From the NCBI GenBank assembly GCA_947175055.1, contig CAMWLJ010000017.1:1-44041 (forward strand): a DNA stretch of 44,041 nt, given 5' to 3'. This document shows positions 1-8,011 of the stretch, one piece after another. The stretch comes from an uncultured Lachnospiraceae bacterium (GTDB lineage: Bacteria; Bacillota; Clostridia; Lachnospirales; Lachnospiraceae). Position numbers and translations under genes: made by a program. The notes beneath the pieces are model-generated. The model saw only the letters and a program-made list of their open reading frames with translations. It was not told the origin of the DNA and searched no databases. Position 1 is the stretch's first letter, and each line of letters starts with the position of its first letter.

Positions 1-64
1 TCGGCACAAATTCTTGGTTGAATAAATTGCTCATCAGAGAATTTATTCAACCTTATATCCATTC
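1..64. repeat. Hairpin repeat, copy 1 (truncated by window edge)
   Basis: Positions 1-55 match 1379-1433 with a single mismatch (t23 versus g1401), and a degraded match continues to about 64. The copy holds a perfect 13-bp stem (16-28 with 40-52) around an 11-base loop. The first bases are the right arm of a second hairpin whose left arm lies before the window. In the other copy that hairpin is complete. The tail 56-64 resembles the complement of the GGAGG cassette but is decayed. Confidence 0.8.
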
Positions 65-159
65 TAAATATAGCACTGATAGGCCGGAAAATCAATTTAT
101 GTTTGAGTTTTACAATCACACTGTCGGAGAGCTATAAAACAAATTTGTTTAGAGTGTAA

Positions 160-318
160 GCAAAAAATCAAGCAAATGGAAATCCGCAAGATTTTGTAAA
201 TGAATGTAGAAGAGTTTTAAAGAAAAGTGGTGCAGTGTATATAGCTGACCCAGTACAGGCTTATAGAAAAGGGAAAGGAGTATTCCTTAAAGCAATAAAA
301 CATCAAACTTCCGACTGA
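160..318 (+). pseudogene. Remnant of a SAM-dependent methyltransferase
   Basis: After an in-frame stop at 157-159 an open frame of 52 codons runs to a TGA at 316-318, with no plausible start codon or RBS. The segment DFVNECRRVLKKSGAVYIAD resembles the class I SAM-methyltransferase stretch in which a conserved R-V-L-K-x-G-G loop precedes a beta strand ending in D. The SAM-binding N-terminal part is missing, so it should be inactive. A second, C-terminal methyltransferase fragment lies at 6200-6493. Whether both come from one gene is not decided. The assignment rests on a short motif and is tentative. The remaining bases up to 353 show nothing I can name. Confidence 0.35.
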
Positions 319-353
319 AAAAGGCAGTAATTCTCCCCTCCCACATCCCGACT

Positions 354-1292
354 CTATATATTAAATAAATTAAGCTGCATATTCCGTTGACTCTTAACTT
401 TCCGTTCCGTGATCTTATCCAGTTCGGTTACTTGACTACAGAGTAACGGGGAACCGGAGTCGTATGCTTCAAAGGTTCGCTTACGAATATTAGCGTTATG
501 ATTGGCATAACAATATGCGCAGCCATTTTGACAGGTGTTATAAAGCCCAAGATCAATACTTACAGCACATCCGCATTCCGAACGTTGATTTTTATCTTTG
601 CTTACATCTATAGAGCAATCAAGCAATTTAGCGATAAGTTTCTCATCAATGCAGTGAGCATGATCGATGCCGTAGGCGGATAAGTCGATATCTTCGGCAC
701 AAGTATCTATTTTTAGACCGTAGGAATGAGCGATTTCGGAAAGGCTTTTTGCAATGGTATTTTTCTGGTCATAGGACAGCTCACAAATATTTTTTCCTTT
801 TATGTTATTTGAAATTGTTGTGTATAGATCAATAAAACTTATGGTAACTTTTTCTGTATGATCGCACAATTGTCTTGCGATGTATTCAAATTTTTCAATA
901 TGCCAGTTTATAGAGTACCGGCTGTTAAGAATGATAGGATCATACCGCCATATGACACGTTGCCTGCCAATCAATTCTGATAAAACTTGAAAAGTCTGTA
1001 TTCTGTCCTCCAAAGAGGGAAGATTTGCTTCAAGATCTTTATTATATGCGTTAAGAGTAAACTGAAAATAATACATATACTCGTTTAGTCTATCCAGCTT
1101 GCCTATGAGTGGATTTGGGTTTTTGCTCCAAAAAACGATGCAATCAACAATGCTCGGCATGAGGTTGATCTTGCTGACCTGATGTATGTTCATGGGGTTT
1201 CTAACATATGCATACTGCGCCTCGATTCTGTTGATGAACCACTCAGAAAAAAAAGCTGGAATATCAGTTCTTCTGCTCGCACTTATTATCAT
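354..1292 (-). CDS. DUF1848 family protein with C-terminal Fe-S cysteine motif
   Basis: The 312-residue protein starts MIISASRRTDIPAFFSEWF and carries the WSKNP and RYDPI blocks typical of the DUF1848 family, whose function is not established. Near the C-terminus the motif CQNGCAYCYAN gives C-x3-C-x2-C, the spacing used by radical-SAM enzymes to hold a 4Fe-4S cluster, but placed at the end of the protein. This placement is a known trait of the family. An upstream in-frame ATG at 1304 overlaps the GGAGG sequence, so the start at 1292 (GGAGGTAAATATG) is preferred. The leader is a hairpin-rich repeat shared with the ABC gene at 7139. It is isolated on the minus strand. Confidence 0.85.
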   Translation of the reverse strand: MIISASRRTDIPAFFSEWFINRIEAQYAYVRNPMNIHQVSKINLMPSIVDCIVFWSKNPNPLIGKLDRLNEYMYYFQFTLNAYNKDLEANLPSLEDRIQTFQVLSELIGRQRVIWRYDPIILNSRYSINWHIEKFEYIARQLCDHTEKVTISFIDLYTTISNNIKGKNICELSYDQKNTIAKSLSEIAHSYGLKIDTCAEDIDLSAYGIDHAHCIDEKLIAKLLDCSIDVSKDKNQRSECGCAVSIDLGLYNTCQNGCAYCYANHNANIRKRTFEAYDSGSPLLCSQVTELDKITERKVKSQRNMQLNLFNI

Positions 1293-1297
1293 ATTTA

Positions 1298-1347
1298 CCT
1301 CCATTCCGAAGCGCTTTGCGCTGAGGACGCGAGCAGAATTTCAGATT
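1298..1347 (-). repeat. 50-bp hairpin/RBS cassette, inverted copy
   Basis: Read on the minus strand, these 50 bases are identical to 7084-7133 on the plus strand. Both copies end in CGGAATGGAGG, which is the RBS of the following gene. Internal structure: AGCGC-AAA-GCGCT hairpin (1310-1322). A second hairpin, GAGCAGAAT/ATTCTGCTC (1331-1339 with 1345-1353), extends beyond the identical part. A CCTC just upstream of the small hairpin could pair with the GAGG of the RBS. Confidence 0.9.
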
Positions 1348-1365
1348 CTGCTCTGCGATCAATAG

Positions 1366-1460
1366 AATTTGTGACGCTTCGGCACAAATTCTTGGTTGAA
1401 GAAATTGCTCATCAGAGAATTTATTCAACCTTACCTCCATTCCGAAGCGTTTTTGCGAAG
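1366..1460. repeat. Hairpin repeat, copy 2, plus an orphan RBS cassette
   Basis: This mosaic has three parts. AGAATTTGTG and CACAAATTCT form a perfect 10-bp stem around a nine-base loop at 1366-1391. GGTTGAA...TTCAACC forms a 13-bp stem with one mismatch (1394-1406 with 1418-1430). On the minus strand, ACGCTTCGGAATGGAGG at about 1434-1451 repeats the cassette RBS, but no start codon follows at the right distance, so this copy is orphaned. The segment 1379-1433 is the counterpart of window positions 1-55. Confidence 0.8.
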
Positions 1461-1513
1461 GATGCGATCAAGGGGGTTAGAGCGACCCCGCAATCCGGTT
1501 TTCTCCATATAGT

Positions 1514-1747
1514 TTAACATAATTTGCGTGGCTGTTCGACCAAAGTTGCTTTGTTTTGCAGTTTTAATATGGCAATGTTCATCTTTTGTAGGAGATTTGC
1601 ATTTTGTGCAATGGCTGCAGCAAGAGATGTGATGCTAAGTTCGGCGTAGACCGGAAGGTAGTGGTATTCGGTGATGCCCTTCAGGCCGGTAATATTGGAC
1701 AAAACATCTGGCAAGCCCCTATATTTTAATGGTGTGGTATCTGGCAA
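1514..1747 (-). pseudogene. Small ORF, possible ECF sigma-factor C-terminal remnant
   Basis: A 77-codon frame with a TTG start has no convincing RBS. The stretch GITEYHYLPVYAEL resembles the C-terminal helical region of SigJ-like ECF sigma factors, where a YHLLPAVRAEL-like segment precedes repeats rich in alanine and leucine. The remainder does not continue that pattern cleanly, which suggests decay or frameshift. It lies between a repeat mosaic and the sbcD promoter. An unrelated spurious ORF is an equally fair reading. Confidence 0.25.
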
Positions 1748-1769
1748 TGTGCTATACTAAAAGTATAAT
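1741..1769 (+). promoter_or_regulatory. Putative sigma-A promoter of sbcDC
   Basis: CTGGCA (1741-1746), 17 bases, then a perfect TATAAT (1764-1769). An inverted repeat TATACT-AAA-AGTATA (1753-1767) overlaps the -10 box and could be an operator. It lies about 60 bases before the sbcD start. Confidence 0.55.
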
Positions 1770-1829
1770 TTTAATCTTTCATACAACAGGATGTTTCGTG
1801 ATAAAGCTTGCAGAACAGAAAGGATACGC

Positions 1830-2987
1830 ATGAAATTTTTACATTTGGGAGATCTACATTTAGGAAAAGCACTGAGCGATTTTGACCTGATCAGGGATCA
1901 GAAGTATATCCTCGATCAGATTCTTTATATTGCAGATAAGGAATCCGTAGACGGCGTATTTATCGCCGGGGATGTGTATGATAAGTCTATTCCAAGCGAA
2001 GCGGCGATGAAGCTTCTGGACTATTTCCTGATCGAACTGGCCCGCAAAGAGATAAAGGTATTTATGGTGAGCGGTAACCATGATTCGGATGATCGTTTGA
2101 ATTACGGGAGCACGCTGTTTGCAGCCAATCAGATATTTATATCGGCGGTCTTTGACGGAACACTTCATAGACAGAGGGTTTCCGACGGGGATACGGAGAT
2201 CGATATATACATGCTCCCGTTTGTCAAAGCCTCTCAGGTAAGGCATTATTTTCCGGATGAGGATATAGAGAGTTACGATGACGCTGTACGGATCATTATA
2301 AGAAACGCGCCCATAGACAAGAACAATAAGAATATTTTGGTGGCACATCAATTTGTTGCAGGGAAGGAAGAAGATCCCGCACTTGCAGGCTCCGAAGGCG
2401 TTGGAACGCAGAGTGTGGGTATGGTTGAAAAGATCGGTTATGACTGCTTTGATGAGTTTGACTATGTGGCATTAGGTCATATTCATTCTCCGCAGAGAGT
2501 CGGAAGAGATGAGGTTCGGTATGCAGGTTCTCCACTTAAATATTCACTTAGCGAGGCAAACAATGAGAAGTCGGTTCCGCTCATTACGGTGTCGGCAGAA
2601 GGAGGAGTCAAGATAGAACTTGTTCCCCTGAAGCCGATGAGGGACATGAGACACATAAAGGGAACGCTGCGGGAACTGCTGGATGCAAAGAATGTGAAAG
2701 CGCCGGAGGATTTCATCTATGCAACATTGACAGATGAGGATATCATCAACGATGCGATGGGAGTATTCCAACAGATCTATCCGAATACGGTCCGGATTGA
2801 CTACGATAATTCGCATACGAGAGAGATTGAGCAGGTGGATATCAGCAGAATTGCCGAGAACAAATCATTCCCGGAGTTGATCGGAGACTTTTACAGGCTG
2901 ATGTATGGGTGTGAGATCACGGAAGAGGAGATGGATATCATGAGGACGGCAGCACGAGAGGCAGGTGTTATCAATGAAGCCGATTAA
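1830..2987 (+). CDS. sbcD: Exonuclease subunit SbcD (Mre11-type)
   Basis: The 385-residue protein is a calcineurin-fold phosphoesterase that forms the nuclease half of the SbcCD complex, which opens DNA hairpins and trims protein-blocked ends. The family motifs are in order: FLHLGDLHLGK near the start (D-x-H), IAGDVYD, the GNHDSDDR block, then LVAHQF and the GHIHSPQ block late in the catalytic domain. A longer frame begins at 1791, but the D-x-H motif must sit at the N-terminus and ATG 1830 gives MKFLHLGD, so this start is chosen. The RBS there is weak (GAAAGGA). The last 14 bases overlap sbcC, which implies coupled translation. Confidence 0.95.
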   Translation: MKFLHLGDLHLGKALSDFDLIRDQKYILDQILYIADKESVDGVFIAGDVYDKSIPSEAAMKLLDYFLIELARKEIKVFMVSGNHDSDDRLNYGSTLFAANQIFISAVFDGTLHRQRVSDGDTEIDIYMLPFVKASQVRHYFPDEDIESYDDAVRIIIRNAPIDKNNKNILVAHQFVAGKEEDPALAGSEGVGTQSVGMVEKIGYDCFDEFDYVALGHIHSPQRVGRDEVRYAGSPLKYSLSEANNEKSVPLITVSAEGGVKIELVPLKPMRDMRHIKGTLRELLDAKNVKAPEDFIYATLTDEDIINDAMGVFQQIYPNTVRIDYDNSHTREIEQVDISRIAENKSFPELIGDFYRLMYGCEITEEEMDIMRTAAREAGVINEAD

Positions 2988-5900
2988 ACTGATCATAAGC
3001 GCGATTGGTCCCTATGCGGGGAAGATTCCGGCAATAGAGTTTGATGCCTTTGAAGAAAAGGGACTGTTCTTGATATCCGGAGACACCGGAGCTGGGAAAA
3101 CTACGATATTTGATGCCATATGCTTTGCATTATATGGAACGACCAGCGGAACATATAGGGATACGAAAAATTTAAGGAGCGAATACGCAGGAGATTCTGC
3201 GCCAAGTTATGTGGACTTCTATTTTTCCCATCAAGGGCGTGAATTTCATGTATGGAGGCAGCCGTCTTATGAAAGGCAGAAACAACGTGGCTCCGGTGTG
3301 ATAATAGAGAATGAAAAGGCGATTTTTTACGAAGAGGGACGGACGCCGATAGAGGGATTGACGCGGGTCAATAACGCCGTAAAGGAATTGCTGCATATCA
3401 ATGAGAAGCAGTTTAAGCAGATCGTGATGATTGCGCAGGGTGAATTCTGGGATTTGTTGAATGCCAAAACGGATCAGAGAACAGAGATACTGCGTACGAT
3501 ATTCTTAACAAACGGCTATAAGAATATAGAGTACAAGTTGAAAGATCGAATGGATGCAAGTTACAAGATCAAAGTAAAGGCTGAAGACAGTATCATCCAG
3601 CATTTTGAGGACGTGGCGGCAATCGAGGAGGATGCGCTTTATGATGAGTTGGAGGATCTTAAGAGCAGGGCCGGACGATCTGGCAGTGCGTGGAATCTGG
3701 ATGAGATCTTAGACGTAATGGAGCGGCTGATCTTGTCGGACAGAGAAAGGTTAAAGTGCGTTAAAGCAGATCTGCAAAAAGCAGAGGCAGAGCTTAAGAA
3801 GAACAGTGATGAGCTTGCGCTGGCTAAGACCAATAACAGCTTTATTGAGAAAAGAGACAGGCTTGAAAGGGAAAAAGGGGAGCTTGAAAAAAGGAAGGCA
3901 GAAATTGATGAGACGATCTTGCTTTTGGAGAAACAAAAGAAGGCTACGCGCAATGTGAACCCGTCTTATGTTGCATGGACAAAGAAATGCGGTGAGGTAT
4001 CTTTGAGCCAAAAGCAGATCAAAGAAGCAGAATCCAATCTGGAAACGGCCGTGGCAGCCGCCAGACAGGCTAAAGACGCGTTTGACGGTACCAAACAACA
4101 GGAACCGGAAGTTGACAGATTAAAGCAGACGATAAGCAGGATCGACGATGAGGAACCGAAGTATCAGCAGAAGCAGGAACTGGCCGGAACTCTGAGAGAA
4201 CTTGAAGAACGCGATAAAAATATTGAGGCAGAGGCAGCGGAATTAAAAGAATGTGAGAAATCTCTGAAAGAGAAGATAAACGCTTATACTAAGACGGTCA
4301 GGGAATTGAAGGGTAAGCCGGTGGAGCTGACAGAGGCAAAAAACGAGAGTGAAAAGCTTAAGGAACTTTTGACGGATATAGATGCAATATCAGACGATCA
4401 GATTCCGGAAAGAGAAAAAAGGAAAAAGGCTCTTTCCAAAAAGCAGAAGGCATTTATCGATGCACGTTATAAATATGAAGAGGCGAGCGGCAGGAGGGAA
4501 GAGGCCGAGCGCGTTCTCGAAGACAGCCGAGCCGGTATTTTAGCGAGAAGACTCGTAGAGGGGGAGAAATGTCCCGTGTGTGGCTCAGTGCATCATCCGG
4601 AGCCGGCTATGGTTAAAGAGGCTTCGATCTCGGAAGATGATTTCAAGAAACTTCAAGAAGAAGAGTCAGAACTTCTAGAGAAAAAGAACAATGCACATAT
4701 GCAAGCAGAGAAGGCAAAGACGTCATTGGAAGAATTTGATGGACAGCTCAGGATGACTATATTGGATCGCATTGCAAACGCGCTTCCGGACATGGATATG
4801 GAGGGGAAGACTCTTGAGGAACTGATCGAGGTAGTAAAGGAAGCAAAGAAGAGCGTGGAGGCAATGTCAAAGGAGAATATCAGAACATGTAATACCCTTG
4901 ACAAGGAGTGCAAGACGCTTAAGAAGGCGGAAAAGGCTCTCGAGGCAGCGCAGGGAGATGAAACAGAGAAGCTTAATCTGAAAAAAGAAGAACTTGACGA
5001 AAACAAGCACAAGATCAGACAGGAATTGACGGCAACGAGAGCAATATTAAAGACGCTTGAGAAATTGAGTTTCCCGGATTGGGAAACGGCAGAAGAAGAG
5101 AGAAAACGGGCGGAGACGAAGAAAAATAAGATATTGGATGATATTGCGAGGGCGGAGGCGGAAAAGGAAAAGGCAGATAACAATGTTTCCGCTGTCCGGT
5201 CAGCGTTAAAGACATTGCGCGGCAGTCTGGAACAACAGGCGAAGGATGAAGAAGATTTAAGAAAGAAGTTGGAAGAAGAAGTCAGTGCAAATGGATTCTC
5301 TTCCGTAGAGGAAGCGCTGAAATGTGTTGTGAGTGAAGATGATCTCACATCGTCGGACAAGGTGATCAATGAATATAATATGGCTGTCGCAACGAACAAG
5401 AACCAGCTTGCGGATGCGAAGTCGGATGCAAAAGGGAGAAAGATCATAGATATCGAGGCATTAAAGGCTGTATGTGATGAGCAGGGCACAAATGTAGCGT
5501 TGATCAGGAAGAACTGTAACAATAGTGAAAACAGAATAAGCACGAATGAAGAGAAACAGAAGAGTATTCTTGACAGGAGAGAAGAACTGGAGAAAGCACG
5601 TAAAGAGCATGTGAACTGCCGGCGGCTGTATGATCTGGTCAAGGGCACGACCGGAAACGGAAAGATCACACTGGAGCAGTATATACAGGCTGCGGGATTT
5701 GACGGGATCATCGCCGCTGCGAACAGGCGGCTTCTGCCGATGAGCGACGGGCAGTATGAGCTATATCGTCAGGAAGATTCCCTCGGTAAGAAAAGCAATA
5801 ATTTCCTTGATCTTGAAGTGCTGGACAATTATACGGGTCACAGAAGACCTGTAGGAAATCTTTCCGGTGGAGAAAGCTTTAAAGCTTCGCTGAGCCTCGC

Positions 5901-6156
5901 CCTGGGGCTATCTGATACAGTGTCGTCTAATCTCGGCGGTGTGCAGATGGATGCACTTTTTGTGGATGAAGGTTTTGGAACGCTAGACAGGAAATCGATC
6001 GACAGTGCAATGGAAATTCTGATCAACCTGACCGGAAGCAACAAGCTGGTGGGGATCATCAGCCATCGGGAGGAGCTTATGGAGAATATTCCACAGCAGA
6101 TCAAGGTCAAGAAGACAAAAGACGGAAGCCAGATCACCATCGAATGCGGCTTATAG
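2974..6156 (+). CDS. sbcC: Exonuclease subunit SbcC (Rad50-type ATPase)
   Basis: At 1060 residues this is full length for the family. Walker A GDTGAGKTT is at residues 36-44. Two long charged coiled-coil arms flank the zinc hook CPVC at 533-536. The ABC signature NLSGGESFKASLSLALGL and Walker B LFVDEGFGTLD stand near the C-terminus, with an SHREEL block after them. The ATPase opens and closes the clamp that feeds DNA to SbcD. A GTG at 2965 would add three residues, but ATG 2974 sits better behind AGGCAGG. It forms a two-gene operon with sbcD. No terminator is visible before the next fragment. Confidence 0.96.
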   Translation: MKPIKLIISAIGPYAGKIPAIEFDAFEEKGLFLISGDTGAGKTTIFDAICFALYGTTSGTYRDTKNLRSEYAGDSAPSYVDFYFSHQGREFHVWRQPSYERQKQRGSGVIIENEKAIFYEEGRTPIEGLTRVNNAVKELLHINEKQFKQIVMIAQGEFWDLLNAKTDQRTEILRTIFLTNGYKNIEYKLKDRMDASYKIKVKAEDSIIQHFEDVAAIEEDALYDELEDLKSRAGRSGSAWNLDEILDVMERLILSDRERLKCVKADLQKAEAELKKNSDELALAKTNNSFIEKRDRLEREKGELEKRKAEIDETILLLEKQKKATRNVNPSYVAWTKKCGEVSLSQKQIKEAESNLETAVAAARQAKDAFDGTKQQEPEVDRLKQTISRIDDEEPKYQQKQELAGTLRELEERDKNIEAEAAELKECEKSLKEKINAYTKTVRELKGKPVELTEAKNESEKLKELLTDIDAISDDQIPEREKRKKALSKKQKAFIDARYKYEEASGRREEAERVLEDSRAGILARRLVEGEKCPVCGSVHHPEPAMVKEASISEDDFKKLQEEESELLEKKNNAHMQAEKAKTSLEEFDGQLRMTILDRIANALPDMDMEGKTLEELIEVVKEAKKSVEAMSKENIRTCNTLDKECKTLKKAEKALEAAQGDETEKLNLKKEELDENKHKIRQELTATRAILKTLEKLSFPDWETAEEERKRAETKKNKILDDIARAEAEKEKADNNVSAVRSALKTLRGSLEQQAKDEEDLRKKLEEEVSANGFSSVEEALKCVVSEDDLTSSDKVINEYNMAVATNKNQLADAKSDAKGRKIIDIEALKAVCDEQGTNVALIRKNCNNSENRISTNEEKQKSILDRREELEKARKEHVNCRRLYDLVKGTTGNGKITLEQYIQAAGFDGIIAAANRRLLPMSDGQYELYRQEDSLGKKSNNFLDLEVLDNYTGHRRPVGNLSGGESFKASLSLALGLSDTVSSNLGGVQMDALFVDEGFGTLDRKSIDSAMEILINLTGSNKLVGIISHREELMENIPQQIKVKKTKDGSQITIECGL

Positions 6157-6199
6157 TCTGCTGCGTTCTATTGTATACAAACTGCTTCGGAATGGGAAA

Positions 6200-6493
6200 A
6201 TGATCTGTAGTGATTTTCATCCGTTTACAAAAATATCAGATATATTGAATTTTGAACAGCCAACTATGAGTTATTTTTCAAAGGAAGTATTTGAAGGGGA
6301 AATGGCACATGCCCGTTTCTTTGAAGAAAGTGTCCGTAGGCAGATGCCGAAGTGCAGTTATAGAAAGTATACAATTAGTGAGATCATCAATTCAGTCATC
6401 AATAGTGGCTTTTTGTTAAGAAAGTTTGATGAGCATCCTGCATGGACTAATGAAAAGATACCGGGAGAATTTACTATTATAGCGAGTAAATGA
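6200..6493 (+). pseudogene. C-terminal fragment of a class I SAM methyltransferase
   Basis: The 97-residue frame resembles only the last part of class I methyltransferases of Firmicutes: a segment with F-x-R-P-like helices replaced by FEGEMAHARFFEES, then YTISEIINSVINSGFLLRKFDEHP, ending in W-T-N-E-K-I-P-G-E-F-T-I-I-A. The SAM-binding Rossmann half with its G-x-G-x-G loop is absent. The start ATG follows a degraded form of the local RBS cassette (TTCGGAATGGGAAAATG), so a small product could still be made, but it cannot bind SAM. It probably resulted from a deletion whose breakpoint lies just after sbcC. Confidence 0.7.
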
Positions 6494-6605
6494 TAAACCT
6501 CAGATTGTACGTAAGCCTATTTCGGCAGGATCAGTACGACTTTGAAGGTTTGCATTGACACTCACAAAGGCGATGATATGTCCTGGAGAGAGTCGGCGAA
6601 AATGA

Positions 6606-6634
6606 TTGACCTGATTCATTCTGCGTGCTATACT
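6606..6634 (+). promoter_or_regulatory. Promoter and likely operator of the GntR-ABC operon
   Basis: TTGACC (6606-6611), 17 bases, TATACT (6629-6634). The -10 region continues into GTATATAC (6635-6642), a perfect palindrome placed at the expected transcription start, which suits autorepression by the YtrA-type regulator encoded directly downstream. Confidence 0.7.
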
Positions 6635-6697
6635 GTATATACTATACATGAACAGTAAGATATTGACCGGAAGATGGATAGCAGTGGAGAAATAGAG

Positions 6698-7090
6698 ATG
6701 AACATTGTGATATCAAATCAATCGGGCGCACCGATTTACGAGCAAATAAAGGAACAGATCAAAGAATCTATTTTGTCAGGAGCACTGGTCGAGAATGATC
6801 CGCTGCCATCACTTCGTCAGCTTGCGCGTGATCTGCAGGTAAGCTTGATCACCACTACCAGAGCATACAGTGAATTGGAATTGGAAGGGTTTGTTCAGAC
6901 AATGCCCGGAAAGGGTGTTTATGTAAAGAAGATCGATGCCTCTTTTATCCGCAATAAATACTTACAAGAAGCTGAAGGTGCCCTGACTATTGCTGTCCGG
7001 TGCGGAAAGCTGGCCGGATTGTCGGTAAATGACCTGCATACTATGCTGGATGCGATTGAGAGAACGAAGGATGGGTGTGAAAAAATCTGA
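6698..7090 (+). CDS. GntR family transcriptional regulator, YtrA subfamily
   Basis: The 130-residue protein starts MNIVISNQSGAPIYEQIKEQ and has the GntR winged helix: SGALVENDPLPSLRQLARDL, then the recognition part VSLITTTRAYSELELEGFV and the wing GKGVYV. Only about 60 residues follow, the short C-terminal dimerisation tail of the YtrA subfamily, which usually represses an adjacent ABC transporter operon. That is the arrangement here. An in-frame ATG at 6674 has no RBS, whereas GGAGAAATAG precedes 6698. The stop codon TGA lies inside the 50-bp repeat that also supplies the RBS of the next gene. Confidence 0.9.
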   Translation: MNIVISNQSGAPIYEQIKEQIKESILSGALVENDPLPSLRQLARDLQVSLITTTRAYSELELEGFVQTMPGKGVYVKKIDASFIRNKYLQEAEGALTIAVRCGKLAGLSVNDLHTMLDAIERTKDGCEKI

Positions 7091-7133
7091 AATTCTGCTC
7101 GCGTCCTCAGCGCAAAGCGCTTCGGAATGGAGG
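7084..7133 (+). repeat. 50-bp hairpin/RBS cassette, direct copy
   Basis: Identical to the complement of 1298-1347. It contains the end of the GntR gene (TGA at 7088-7090), the AGCGC-AAA-GCGCT hairpin and the GGAGG of the ABC ATPase gene. TCCTC before the hairpin is complementary to GAGGA of the RBS. Confidence 0.9.
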
Positions 7134-7138
7134 AAAAA

Positions 7139-8011
7139 ATGAGCAATGTGATCGAAATATGCAACCTTAGGAAAGTATATAAAAATTTTATGCTGGATGA
7201 CATAAGTTTTTCGGTTCCCGGCAGCTTTGTATGTGGTTTTATCGGTGAAAACGGCGCAGGAAAAACTACTACCTTGAAGCTTATTCTGGGTATGGCCATG
7301 AAGGACGGCGGAAGTATTAAGTTGTTTGGCAAGCCTGCGGATGATGTCTCGCTGAAAGAAGATATAGGTGTTGTGTTTGAACAGCCATATTACCAAGAGG
7401 ACTGGACTCCTATTGATGTAGAAAAGGCTATGCGTCCTTTCTACAGGAAATGGAACAGCACAACCTTTCATCAATATTTAGAACGGTTTTCCCTTAACCC
7501 GAAGCAAAAGTATAAGACGATGTCACGTGGTATGAAGATGAAATTGGGCATGGCAGTCACATTGGCGCATGATGCAAAGCTGTTACTGCTGGATGAGCCT
7601 ACTTCGGGACTGGACCCTGCCTGCCGTGATGAGATGCTTGAGATATTCCGGGATTATATGGTGGAAGAGGGCAGGACGATATTCTTTTCTACCCACATAA
7701 CGAGTGACCTTGAAAAGATTGCCGATCATATTATCTATATCAAAAACGGAAGAATTGTGTATAGCGGGTTAAAGGATGAGTTGATCGAAAAATATTGTCT
7801 GGTCAGAGGCGGCGTGGGGGATTTACCGCGATCAAAGCGTGATCAGATATTTGGATTGCGTGAGTATACCGGTGGTTTTGACGGTATGATCGAGATAAAG
7901 GATATTGCGGGTTTTCCCGGCAGTGTGGTCGCAGAAACAGTGTCTCTTGACGATATTATGGTACGCATGAGCAGGAGGGCAGGGTATGATGAAACGAATG
8001 GCTGTATTTGA
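7139..8011 (+). CDS. ABC transporter ATP-binding protein (YtrB-like)
   Basis: The 290-residue ATPase has Walker A GENGAGKTT at residues 36-44, a Q-loop near FEQPYYQ, an altered signature MSRGMKMKLG in place of LSGGQ, Walker B LLLLDEPTSGLDP and the switch histidine in FFSTHITSDLEKIADH. This set is typical of ATPases paired with ABC-2 permeases under YtrA-type control, often linked to cell-wall antibiotic or peptide stress. An ATG at 7127 is in frame but overlaps the GGAGG, so MSNVIEI at 7139 is taken. The C-terminus overlaps the permease gene by 26 bases, so a one-to-one complex is likely. The transported compound is unknown. Confidence 0.92.
   Translation: MSNVIEICNLRKVYKNFMLDDISFSVPGSFVCGFIGENGAGKTTTLKLILGMAMKDGGSIKLFGKPADDVSLKEDIGVVFEQPYYQEDWTPIDVEKAMRPFYRKWNSTTFHQYLERFSLNPKQKYKTMSRGMKMKLGMAVTLAHDAKLLLLDEPTSGLDPACRDEMLEIFRDYMVEEGRTIFFSTHITSDLEKIADHIIYIKNGRIVYSGLKDELIEKYCLVRGGVGDLPRSKRDQIFGLREYTGGFDGMIEIKDIAGFPGSVVAETVSLDDIMVRMSRRAGYDETNGCI

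Noticed and set aside
1..1475. Insertion sequence or integrated phage as source of the repeats
   Set aside because: No transposase, integrase or terminal inverted repeat of a known type is visible near any copy.
4653..5711. Long open frame of 352 codons on the minus strand inside sbcC
   Set aside because: Composition is almost only Ser, Phe, Leu and Ala, the usual shadow of a Glu/Lys-rich coiled coil. There is no RBS.
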